From DATEPR01 sp036503065 (lineage in GTDB: Bacteria; Actinomycetota; Actinomycetes; Mycobacteriales; Pseudonocardiaceae): DNA of 18,583 nucleotides. The position numbers and the translations under genes were made by a program. The notes below the pieces were generated by a model that worked only from the letters and a program-made list of their open reading frames with translations, had not been told where the DNA came from and searched no databases. Positions 1 to 7,251 of the stretch are shown one piece after another. The stretch is taken from positions 1 through 18,583 of the forward strand of contig DASXXM010000300.1 of NCBI GenBank assembly GCA_036503065.1, written 5' to 3'. Within the stretch, counting starts at the first letter, position 1. Each line of letters starts with the position of its first letter.

Positions 1-9
1 TCCAATCTG

Positions 10-83
10 TAGCGGGGACAGGATTCGAACCTGCGACCTCTGGGTTATGAGCCCAGCGAGCTACCGAGCTGCTCCACCCCGCG
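10..83 (-). tRNA. initiator tRNA-fMet (anticodon CAT)
   Basis: Read on the minus strand this folds as a 74-nt tRNA. The anticodon CAU sits in the loop of a stem whose lower pairs are GGG/CCC, the three G-C pairs typical of bacterial initiators. The first base C1 faces U72 and cannot pair, the other initiator hallmark that permits formylation and excludes EF-Tu. The T-arm carries GGTTCGAATCC. The 3' CCA is not encoded: the discriminator A is followed by CAG, so the nucleotidyltransferase must add CCA. It lies 15 nt downstream of the UPF0182 gene on the same strand. Confidence 0.96.
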
Positions 84-98
84 TCGATGAACAGAACT

Positions 99-3000
99 CT
101 ACAGACTGGTGGCGGCCCAATGCAAATCGGGCCGCCACCAGCGGTTTAAGCGTCCTGGTGTTGGCGATGGCGGGGGCACGGACGGGCTCGGTGTGGAGTT
201 CGCCTTCGCCTGGTTGAACTCGCTGATGGCCTTGCCCAGTTCCGTGTACGCGACACCGATCCGCGTGTAGTCACCGGACTGCTGGGCTGCCTGGAGGTCC
301 GCCAGTGCCGTCGAGATGTCGCTGACGGCCTTCGTCACGCCAACGGCCGCCGGCGTGTTCGGCGTCGTGGTCGTTGTCGGCGGTGGCGTCGTGGTGGACG
401 TCGACCCGCCGTTCGGTGATGGCGTCGTCGTTGTGCCGGTCGCATTGGCGAACAGGTCGCCCAGCGACAGTTGGAGGCTGGTGCCGAAGCCGACCTTGCC
501 GTTGAACCCGGTCAGCACGCTGGCCAGCTGCGGATAGCCGTTGCTGCCGGTCGGCTCGATGTAGACCGGCTCGACGTACAGCAGGCCGCCCAACAGCGGC
601 AGGTTGAGCAGATTGCCGTACAGCAGGCTGACGGCCTGGTTGTTGTACAGCGTTCTGATGTTGGTGAACTTCTGGGTCGACTCGAACTGGCCCTGCATCT
701 GCACGGGGCCTTGTGTTTGCGTGTCGATGGGTAGGTTCAACACCGTGAACTGTCCGTAGGTCGCCGGATCGCACGACACCGAGACCCACGCCGCCATGTT
801 CGGTCGCCCGAACGAGGTCAGCGGACTGGAGAGCTGGAACGTCGGCGTGGTCTGGTCGGGCGCCTGCGTGATCACGTAGTACGGCGGCTGGTTCAGCGTG
901 GTGTCCGGCACGGTCGTTCCGCTGGACGCGGCGCTCGTGCCGTCCTGGTTCTTCGTCGGGTCGGTCGGCACGCTCCAGAAACCCTTGCTGGAGTAGAAGT
1001 CCTGCGGGCTGGTCACGTGGTAGTTGGCCAGCAGCTGGCGCTGTACCTTGAACAGGTCCTCCGGGTACCGGAAGTGGTCCTTCAACTGCTGCGGGATCGC
1101 ACTGGACGGCTGGACAACCCCGGGAAACACGTTCTCCCACGCCTTCAGCACCGGGTCGGTGTCGTCCACCGAGTACAGCGTCACCTTGCCGGAGTACGCG
1201 TCCACAACGGCCTTGACGGAGTTCCGGATGTAGCTGATCTGGGTCTCCGGCTGCCGCGCGACGCCGTTGAGCGAGTCGCTCGTCACATCACCCAACTGCA
1301 TCTGCTGGGCGTACGGGTAGTTCTGCAGTGTGGTGTAGGCGTCCACGATCCAGGCGATCCGGTTGGTGCCGTCGCTGTCGGTCACGACAGCCGGGTACGG
1401 GTCGCCGTCGGCGGTCAGCCACGGCGCCACCTGGGTCACCCGATCGCGTGGATTCCGGTTGAAGATGACCTTCGAGTTGGCGCCGACGGAGTCACTGAAC
1501 AGGAAGTTCCGCTCGCCATAATGCAGGGCGAACGCCAGCCGGTTGAACCAGCTCGACAGCGACACACCGCCCGAACCCTGGTAGGTGTAGCGGCTGGTGT
1601 CGGTGTCGTACTCCCGGGCCGCCCCCGCGCCGCCGACGATCGCGTAGTCGCTGTCCAACATGCCGTAGTAGATCCGCGGCTCGCTGACCGGGATCGGTTC
1701 GTTGGTGGCACTCAGGTCGCTCACGCCGAACTGCGGATACCCGCCGCTGCCGGCCGAGCCCTGCGCGCCGCCCGCCACCTGATTGGCCGGCGCGTACACG
1801 AAGCCGTCACCGTGTGTGTACACCAGGTGCTCGCTGGTCCAGTCCTGCTGGCTGGGCTGGAGGTTGGCCGGATTGATCTCGCGGGCCGCCACCACGTAGT
1901 CCTGGGTGGTCTTGTTGACGGTGTACCGGTCGATGTTCAGCTTCTGGGGGAAGCCGAAGATGTTGCGGCCCTGTTGGAGCTGCGTGAATGTGGGCGAGAG
2001 CACATTCGGGTCGAGCACCCGGATGTTGGGCACCGTGGTGGTGTCGGACATCACCTGGTTCGAGGTCGGGCTTGCCTTGGCCGGGTCGTAGGTGACGTTG
2101 TCGATCTTGTTCGCGGTCAGCCCGTACGCCTGCCGGGTGGCGTCGAGGTTGCGCTGGATCGGCACCTGCTCCTTCTGCAGCGCGTTCGCGTTGACCGAGA
2201 ACTGCTGCATGATCGCCGGCCACGCCGCGCCGATCAGCACGCTGGACAGCACCAGCAGCGCGAGCGCGATCGCCGGCAGCTGCAGATTGCGCAGGAACGC
2301 GCCTGCGAAGAAGGCCAACGCGCAGAACACCGCGATGCACAGCAGGATGAGCTTGGCCGGCAGCAGCGCGTTCAGGTCGGTGTAGGTCGCGCCGTTGAAC
2401 TTGCTGTTGCGGGTCGAGTACAGCAGCTCGTACCGGTCGGTGAAGTAGGCGAACGCCTTGAGCAGCACGAACAGGCCGATCAGGAACGCGAGCTGCACCC
2501 TGGCCGGTGCCGACAGCTGACCGCCCCGACCGGCCAGCCGGATGCCACCGAACAGGTACTGCGCGATCAGCGCGCCGAAGAACGCGATGGTGACCGCGAT
2601 GAACAGCCAGTTCTTCAGCCACAGGATGAACGGCAGCGTGAAGGCGTAGAACCCGATGTCGTTGCCGAACTGCGGATCCGTGATGCCGAACTTGGTGCCG
2701 TGCAGGAACAACTGCACCAGCTGCCAGTCGCCCTGACCGGCCATCCCGGCGATCACGCCGACCACGACGGGGACGCCGATGCCGATCAGCCGCAGCCTGC
2801 GCACCACGGCGGTGCGGTAGCGCGACAGCGGATCGTCGACTCCGGTGACCGGGACGAACACCGGCCGACTGCGGTAGGCGATCAGCAGGCTGATCGCGAG
2901 CCCGCCGCCGACCACGAGGCCGACCAGGAAGAACAGCACGATCCGGGTCACGAAGATGGTGGTGAACACCGACCGGAAGCCGACCTCGCCGAACCACAGC

Positions 3001-3128
3001 CAGCTCACATAGGTGTCGACGAGACGTCCGGCGGTGATCAGCAAGATCAACACCAGCAGGCCGATGATCAGCAGAATTCGGCTGCGTCGTGACAGCCTCG
3101 GCAGTCCGGCCGCCGGCCTTGTGGCCAC
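99..3128 (-). CDS. UPF0182 family large membrane protein
   Basis: This 1009-aa integral membrane protein belongs to the UPF0182 family (homologous to M. tuberculosis Rv3193c and Rv0064), whose biochemical role is unknown. About seven hydrophobic segments occupy the first 340 residues, starting with a helix near residues 18-36. A long, probably extracytoplasmic domain follows, then a Thr/Pro-rich low-complexity linker and a short helical region (ALADLQAAQQSGDYTRIG). I chose the GTG at 3128 because AGGAG lies 9 nt upstream and residue 1 then precedes a basic stretch and the first helix. The frame is open 84 codons further upstream, but that stretch does not look like protein. The last 14 codons overlap a perfect hairpin and contain a TTA codon, so the C-terminal tail may be extended. 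Family call is firm, function is not. Confidence 0.92.
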   Translation of the reverse strand: MATRPAAGLPRLSRRSRILLIIGLLVLILLITAGRLVDTYVSWLWFGEVGFRSVFTTIFVTRIVLFFLVGLVVGGGLAISLLIAYRSRPVFVPVTGVDDPLSRYRTAVVRRLRLIGIGVPVVVGVIAGMAGQGDWQLVQLFLHGTKFGITDPQFGNDIGFYAFTLPFILWLKNWLFIAVTIAFFGALIAQYLFGGIRLAGRGGQLSAPARVQLAFLIGLFVLLKAFAYFTDRYELLYSTRNSKFNGATYTDLNALLPAKLILLCIAVFCALAFFAGAFLRNLQLPAIALALLVLSSVLIGAAWPAIMQQFSVNANALQKEQVPIQRNLDATRQAYGLTANKIDNVTYDPAKASPTSNQVMSDTTTVPNIRVLDPNVLSPTFTQLQQGRNIFGFPQKLNIDRYTVNKTTQDYVVAAREINPANLQPSQQDWTSEHLVYTHGDGFVYAPANQVAGGAQGSAGSGGYPQFGVSDLSATNEPIPVSEPRIYYGMLDSDYAIVGGAGAAREYDTDTSRYTYQGSGGVSLSSWFNRLAFALHYGERNFLFSDSVGANSKVIFNRNPRDRVTQVAPWLTADGDPYPAVVTDSDGTNRIAWIVDAYTTLQNYPYAQQMQLGDVTSDSLNGVARQPETQISYIRNSVKAVVDAYSGKVTLYSVDDTDPVLKAWENVFPGVVQPSSAIPQQLKDHFRYPEDLFKVQRQLLANYHVTSPQDFYSSKGFWSVPTDPTKNQDGTSAASSGTTVPDTTLNQPPYYVITQAPDQTTPTFQLSSPLTSFGRPNMAAWVSVSCDPATYGQFTVLNLPIDTQTQGPVQMQGQFESTQKFTNIRTLYNNQAVSLLYGNLLNLPLLGGLLYVEPVYIEPTGSNGYPQLASVLTGFNGKVGFGTSLQLSLGDLFANATGTTTTPSPNGGSTSTTTPPPTTTTTPNTPAAVGVTKAVSDISTALADLQAAQQSGDYTRIGVAYTELGKAISEFNQAKANSTPSPSVPPPSPTPGRLNRWWRPDLHWAATSL
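106..141 (-). terminator. 13-bp hairpin inside the UPF0182 3' end
   Basis: CTGGTGGCGGCCC (106-118) and GGGCCGCCACCAG (129-141) form a perfect 13-bp stem with a 10-nt loop. It sits within the last codons of the UPF0182 reading frame and before the tRNA. There is no clear T-tract, as is common for actinobacterial terminators. A TAA in another frame lies at 146-148, just ahead of the stem. Confidence 0.65.
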
Positions 3129-3331
3129 TGGAACACGCTCCTGGTTCGGGGACGTCGAACAGGCACTACGCGGGCGCCGCGACCGGTCGGCGCGCACCAG
3201 GGCAGTACCCTGGCGCGCTGGACCGGAGCCGGACATCCGCTGCCATGTCAACTCTACGGAGGACCTGTTGGGTTCCCGTTTCGGTCCACCGGCCCGTTCG
3301 CCTCCGATGGCGTCGATGAGACGATGGAGCA

Positions 3332-3892
3332 ATGTCAGACCCCGGCATCCCGGCCCGGCCGACCCCGTCCGCCATGTCACTCCCCCAAGTCGTCCGTGAG
3401 GTCGAGGACTTCGCCGCGGCCGCGGGCTGGGACCAGCCGCCGCAGCTGTTCGCGTTGGTGTCCACGGCGGAACTGCTGGCCAAGCAGCCTGAGCTGGGCG
3501 ATCAGGTCGACGTGGACAGCGCGCTGACCCCGGTCGCGCAGGAGCCGCTGCCCGAGGAGGACCTCGCCGACGCGCTGGCCGGCATCGTGTGGCCGGAGAC
3601 GGTCAGCGGCTGCGCACTGGTGCAGGAGATCGTGGTCCTGCCGCAGGATGCGGAGGCCGAGTTGGACGCGGCCGTCACCGGTCAGGACGCGGATGCCGCG
3701 CGGATGCGGCGGATCGCGATGGAGCATCCGCAGCGCAGGGACGCGCGGCTGGTGGCCGGTGTGCTGCGGGACGGGTCGGCGGCCTGCGTGCTGCGGGTGC
3801 GCGGCGACGAGGACGCGCCGGACGAGATCGTCGAGCACCCGGAGCTCGCGCCCAACCTGGTCGACGCGTTGCGCGAGACCCTGCGGGAGTAG
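3332..3892 (+). CDS. PPA1309 family protein
   Basis: This acidic 186-aa protein has no signal peptide or membrane segment. It resembles the actinobacterial PPA1309 family, recognised from the N-terminal region (residues 15-60, SLPQVVREVEDFAAAAGWDQ) and the motif LAGIVWPETVSGCALVQEI near residue 85. The function is unknown. It is transcribed divergently from UPF0182 and ends 6 nt before the convergent PDZ protease gene. The ATG at 3332 has only a closely spaced GGAG (3326-3329). The internal ATG at 3374 gives a 172-aa alternative that keeps the conserved part and cannot be excluded. Family assignment is from memory of this genomic context. Confidence 0.85.
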   Translation: MSDPGIPARPTPSAMSLPQVVREVEDFAAAAGWDQPPQLFALVSTAELLAKQPELGDQVDVDSALTPVAQEPLPEEDLADALAGIVWPETVSGCALVQEIVVLPQDAEAELDAAVTGQDADAARMRRIAMEHPQRRDARLVAGVLRDGSAACVLRVRGDEDAPDEIVEHPELAPNLVDALRETLRE

Positions 3893-3898
3893 CAGCGC

Positions 3899-5008
3899 TC
3901 AGCAGCCGGGCACCGGTCGTCCGGCGGTCAGGTCGGTCAGCTCCTTGACCGCGGAGCCCAGGCTCGTCACCTTGACCAGCCGCAGGCCGGCCGGCACGTT
4001 CGTCTTCGCCTCGGAGCAGTTGTCCGCCGGGGTCAGGAACACGGTGGCGCCCGCGGCGCGGGCCGCCATGAGCTTGAACGGGATGCCGCCGATCGGGCCG
4101 ACGTTGCCCAGATCGTCGATCTCCCCGGTACCCGCCACCACCATGCCACCGTTGACACCGCCGGGTGTCAGCTTGTCCACCACGGCCAGCGCGAACATCA
4201 GGCCGGCCGACGGACCGCCGATGTTGCTCAGGCTGATGGTGATCTTGAACGGGATGTCGCCGTGAGATGCCGGCGTGATGCCGAGGAAGCCCTGTTTGCG
4301 GTCCGGGTTGCTGCCCAGTTTGATCTTCAGGTCGCGTGGCGCCTGGCCGCCGGTCTGCACCACGATGTCGACCGTCTGTCCCGGCGTGGTGTTCACCAGG
4401 GCGTTCTGCACGGCCTCCGCGCTGGCCACCTGCTTGCCGTTGACCGTGATCAGCCGGTCGCCCGCCTGGATCCGCTTGTCCGCGGGGCTCCCGGTGACGA
4501 CCTGCTGTGCGACCACACTGATCGGGTAGTGCAGGTAGCGCAGCGCGGACACCTCCGCGTCGCTCTGCGAGTCCTTGAACTGCTGCACGTTCTGCTGTTG
4601 GACCTGCTGTTCGGTCTCGCCGGGGGAGAAGTAGTCCTCGCGCGGCGCCAGCGCGTAGCCGCCGGTGATCCACAGGCCGAGCGCACCGAAAAGAGTGATC
4701 TTGTCGGTCAGCGAGACGGTGACCATGCGCAACTGCCCGCTGGTCTGGTAGGTCCGCGTGCCGTTGACCGCGACCACCTGGGTGCCGTCGACCGAACTGA
4801 GCGTGTCGTACGTCGGGCCGGGGCCCAGCGCCACGTACGGGATCTGGACGAAACCGCCGATCGCCCCCAGCACGGCCACCACCAGCAGGCTCCAGACCAG
4901 GGTCCAGGTACGCCTGCTCCAGCCGCGACCGGGTCCGACGACCGGTGGTTCGGTGCCCGATGTGGCGGCTTCTGTCTCGGTCGCCGTGTTCGAATCACGT
5001 TCGCTCAC
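3899..5008 (-). CDS. membrane-anchored PDZ/Lon-like serine protease (YlbL family)
   Basis: This 369-aa protein has a cytoplasmic N-terminal tail, one membrane helix (about residues 34-56), an extracytoplasmic domain, a PDZ domain (about 155-235) and a C-terminal S16 Lon-like proteolytic domain. The Ser-Lys dyad is visible: Ser267 in GGPSAG and Lys312 in GGIPFK, with the strand motif GTGEIDDLGNVGPIGG between them. Such proteins act at the outer membrane face, probably in envelope protein quality control; B. subtilis YlbL and M. tuberculosis Rv3194c are relatives. The GTG start at 5008 follows GAGG about 11 nt upstream. Its left neighbour converges with it and the zincin gene diverges from it. 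The substrate is unknown. Confidence 0.93.
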   Translation of the reverse strand: MSERDSNTATETEAATSGTEPPVVGPGRGWSRRTWTLVWSLLVVAVLGAIGGFVQIPYVALGPGPTYDTLSSVDGTQVVAVNGTRTYQTSGQLRMVTVSLTDKITLFGALGLWITGGYALAPREDYFSPGETEQQVQQQNVQQFKDSQSDAEVSALRYLHYPISVVAQQVVTGSPADKRIQAGDRLITVNGKQVASAEAVQNALVNTTPGQTVDIVVQTGGQAPRDLKIKLGSNPDRKQGFLGITPASHGDIPFKITISLSNIGGPSAGLMFALAVVDKLTPGGVNGGMVVAGTGEIDDLGNVGPIGGIPFKLMAARAAGATVFLTPADNCSEAKTNVPAGLRLVKVTSLGSAVKELTDLTAGRPVPGC

Positions 5009-5108
5009 GGATACACCATCCTCACGGACGGATAGCGTACGGGTAAGGCGTCATCACGCCCGTAGCGGACGCCGCGACGGTTGGCAAACCACGACAGTCC
5101 ATGCCGCG

Positions 5109-5121
5109 TACCGTGGACACA
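5109..5121 (+). promoter_or_regulatory. -10 box of a leaderless transcript
   Basis: TACCGT (5109-5114) matches the actinobacterial TAnnnT -10 consensus and is followed by six bases and then the ATG at 5121, placing the predicted transcript start on the A of the start codon. No ribosome binding site is visible. TTGGCA at 5081 is too far (22 nt) to be a normal -35. Confidence 0.6.
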
Positions 5122-6497
5122 TGACCAATTTGCCGTTCGGGTTCGGCCCGTCCGACCCCGACGAACACGGCGAGAACACGCCGTTCGGCCAAGGTGGCGA
5201 GAATCCCTTCGGCGGCCCTGGCGGTGCGTTCGACTTCGGCCAGCTCGGGCAGATGCTCAGCCAGCTCGGCCAGATGCTGAGCCAGGCGGGCAGTGCCAGC
5301 GGGCCGGTCAACTACGACCTGGCCAAGCAGATCGCGGTGCAGCGGCTCACCCCGTCCGGGCTCGGTGGCTCGGACGCCAGTGACACCGCCAAGGTCGCCG
5401 AGGCCATGCACCTGGCGGAACAGTGGCTCGACCCGGCGACCGCACTGCCGGCCGGCGCCACGAAGTCGGAGGCGTGGTCGGCCCGTGACTGGGTGGAGCG
5501 GACGCTGCAGACCTGGCAGCGGCTGTGCGACCCGGTGGCCAGGCAGGTCTCGGGCGCGTGGGTGGAGGCCCTGCCGGCGGAGGCCAAGGAGGCAGCCGGG
5601 CCGTTGCTGTCCATCGTCAGCCAGATGGGTGGCATGGCCTTCGGCTCGCAGCTCGGCGGCGCGCTGGCGCAGCTCGGCTCGGAGGTGCTGACCTCCACCG
5701 AGGTCGGGTTGCCGCTGGGGCCGGAGGGCACTGCCGCGCTGCTGCCGGCGAACATCGAGAAGTTCACCGCGGGCCTGGAGCGGCCCGCGGAAGAGGTGAT
5801 GCTGTTCCTGGCCGCGCGGGAGGCCGCGCACCAGCGCCTGTTCACGCAGGTGCCGTGGCTGCGCCAGCGGCTGCTGGCCACGGTCGAGGAGTTCGCGCAC
5901 GGCATCAAGGTGGACACGTCGGCCCTGGAACAGCTCGCAACGCAGGTCGACCCGGCCAACCCGGAATCCATCGAACAGGCGATGTCGTCGGGTCTGCTGG
6001 AGCCACAGACCACCGAGGCGCAGAAGGTCGCGCTCAACCGGCTGGAGACACTGCTCGCGCTGGTCGAGGGCTGGGTCGACGTGGTCGTCGCGGACGCCGT
6101 CGGCGACCGGCTGCCGGGCGCGGGCGCGCTGCGCGAGACCCTCCGTCGGCGCAGGGCCAGCGGCGGACCGGCCGAGCAGACGTTCGCCACCCTCGTCGGC
6201 CTCGAGCTGCGGCCGCGCCGGCTGCGGGCCGCGTCGGCACTGTGGCGGCTGGTCGGCGACCGGCACGGGATCAAGGCGCGGGACGGCGTCTGGGCGTCGC
6301 CCGACCTGGTGCCCACAGCGGCCGACCTGGACGAACCGCTCGACTTCGCCGAACACCTCGGTGTCTCGCCGGAGCTCCTTGCGGACCCGATGGCGGAGTT
6401 GGAGCGCACCGAACGCGCTGAGCAGGCCGAACGCGACAAGCAGTCGACCCAGGAGAAGCCGGCAGACGCGCCGACCGACGACAAGCCGGAGGACTGA
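5121..6497 (+). CDS. zincin-like metalloprotease-family protein (Zincin_2/DUF2342, TIGR03624-type)
   Basis: This 458-aa soluble protein is related to M. tuberculosis Rv3195. The N-terminus is Gly/Phe/Gln-rich and contains a tandem heptad (QLGQMLS at 41-47 and again at 48-54). The core is helical. The would-be zinc motif is AREAAHQRLF at about 232-241: Glu234 and His237 fit the second half of HExxH, but the first His is Arg233. The C-terminus (LERTERAEQAERDKQ) is a charged helical tail. Active-site chemistry is therefore doubtful, and 'hydrolase' names in databases should be read with care. The reading frame extends upstream, but the ATG at 5121 has a correctly placed -10 box for a leaderless mRNA. 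It ends at a hairpin shared with the convergent YgjP-like gene. Confidence 0.88.
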   Translation: MTNLPFGFGPSDPDEHGENTPFGQGGENPFGGPGGAFDFGQLGQMLSQLGQMLSQAGSASGPVNYDLAKQIAVQRLTPSGLGGSDASDTAKVAEAMHLAEQWLDPATALPAGATKSEAWSARDWVERTLQTWQRLCDPVARQVSGAWVEALPAEAKEAAGPLLSIVSQMGGMAFGSQLGGALAQLGSEVLTSTEVGLPLGPEGTAALLPANIEKFTAGLERPAEEVMLFLAAREAAHQRLFTQVPWLRQRLLATVEEFAHGIKVDTSALEQLATQVDPANPESIEQAMSSGLLEPQTTEAQKVALNRLETLLALVEGWVDVVVADAVGDRLPGAGALRETLRRRRASGGPAEQTFATLVGLELRPRRLRAASALWRLVGDRHGIKARDGVWASPDLVPTAADLDEPLDFAEHLGVSPELLADPMAELERTERAEQAERDKQSTQEKPADAPTDDKPED

Positions 6498-6499
6498 CC

Positions 6500-6523
6500 G
6501 CCGGCGCGGGTGTCCGCGCCGGC
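6500..6523. terminator. bidirectional hairpin between convergent genes
   Basis: GCCGGCGCGG (6500-6509), a GTGT loop and CCGCGCCGGC (6514-6523) form a perfect 10-bp all-GC stem in the 33-nt gap between the convergent zincin and YgjP-like genes. It has no T-tract and can serve both strands. Confidence 0.85.
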
Positions 6524-6530
6524 CATCCGG

Positions 6531-7061
6531 TCAGTCGTCCTCGGTGATGCCCCAGCCGGCCGCCGCGGAGAGGCCCTCCAGATAGCCGATCGCGCGCTCG
6601 GCGCGCGGGTAGCCGCGCACGATCGCCCAGAAGTCGGCGCCGTGGCCGGGCACCAGCAGGTGCGCCAACTCGTGCACGAGCACGTAGTCGAGCACCCAGG
6701 ACGGCACGTCCCGCAACCGGTCGCTGACCCGGATCGTCCCGTCCGCCGGGGTGCACGACGCCCAACGGGTGCGCATCGGCGGCACCCAGCGGACGCTGGT
6801 CGGTTCGGCCTTGCCCCGCAGGTGCCGTGCCGCGAGCTGGTGACATCTGGCGAGCAGTGCGGCGTCGGAGACGCGGGCAGGCGATCGGCGCCTGGTCTCG
6901 CTGCGCTGGAGCCTGGCGAGCATCTCCGCGACCCAGTGCCGTTCCTCGGCACGGGTCATCCGATCAGGTAGGAGGACGACAACGGTGTCCCCCTCCCGGT
7001 ACGCGCTGACCGTGCGGCTCCGGCGCCGGCTGCGGCGTACCTCGACAAGTGGTTCGGCCAC
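6531..7061 (-). CDS. YgjP-like M48-type metallopeptidase
   Basis: This 176-aa protein belongs to the YgjP/DUF45 zinc peptidase family (SprT-like fold). It shows the catalytic helix HELAH (130-134) with the third ligand candidate His140 in PGHGADFW, and the upstream family motif RTRWASC...DGTI (98-110). It lacks a signal peptide, so it is probably cytoplasmic; the substrate is unknown. The frame is open to a TTG at 7091, but the GTG at 7061 lies exactly six bases after a TACCGT -10 box, and starting there matches the family's short N-terminus. Its promoter region faces that of the ThiF-like gene, and it converges with the zincin gene. Confidence 0.9.
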   Translation of the reverse strand: MAEPLVEVRRSRRRSRTVSAYREGDTVVVLLPDRMTRAEERHWVAEMLARLQRSETRRRSPARVSDAALLARCHQLAARHLRGKAEPTSVRWVPPMRTRWASCTPADGTIRVSDRLRDVPSWVLDYVLVHELAHLLVPGHGADFWAIVRGYPRAERAIGYLEGLSAAAGWGITEDD

Positions 7062-7073
7062 TGCCTTACGGTA
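7061..7073 (-). promoter_or_regulatory. -10 box of a leaderless transcript (YgjP-like gene)
   Basis: On the minus strand TACCGT (7073 down to 7068) is followed by AAGGCA and the GTG start at 7061. The same TACCGT hexamer with the same 6-nt spacing precedes the zincin gene start. No good -35 was found. Confidence 0.55.
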
Positions 7074-7183
7074 CGGCCAACGCCCGACCAAATGGTCCGC
7101 CAGTTGGATGTGACCAACACCGCAGACGGGTGATCGGACTTCTGCTTGCCCAGACAGGCGTTATCAAGTAGCCGATCGTGGCT

Positions 7184-7212
7184 TGTGGACAGATGCGATC
7201 GCCTGTGGACAG
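7184..7212. promoter_or_regulatory. pair of DnaA-box-like 9-mers
   Basis: TGTGGACAG occurs at 7184-7192 and again at 7204-7212, 20 bp apart and on the same helical face. The reverse complement CTGTCCACA differs by one base from the actinobacterial DnaA box TTGTCCACA. A third similar 9-mer (ATGTCCACA) overlaps the ThiF-like start at 7252. The rest of the 190-nt gap 7062-7251 shows no gene. Confidence 0.4.
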
Positions 7213-7251
7213 CCGTTCGAGAACTCTCACACTCCTTGGCAAGCTGGTCCC

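Noticed and set aside
1017..3092. 691-codon open frame on the plus strand opposite UPF0182
   Set aside because: It is a shadow of a GC-rich gene: its translation is rich in Arg/Val/Gln/His with no domain, while the minus strand encodes a recognisable membrane protein.
3144..3160. GTTCG-n7-CGAAC inverted repeat upstream of UPF0182, considered as a LexA box
   Set aside because: The actinobacterial SOS box is CGAAC-n4-GTTCG; here the arms are in the opposite order with a 7-nt spacer.
5312..6952. Long minus-strand frame of 546 codons over the zincin and YgjP genes
   Set aside because: Ser/Arg/Ala-rich composition without motifs, and it overlaps two recognised genes and their terminator.
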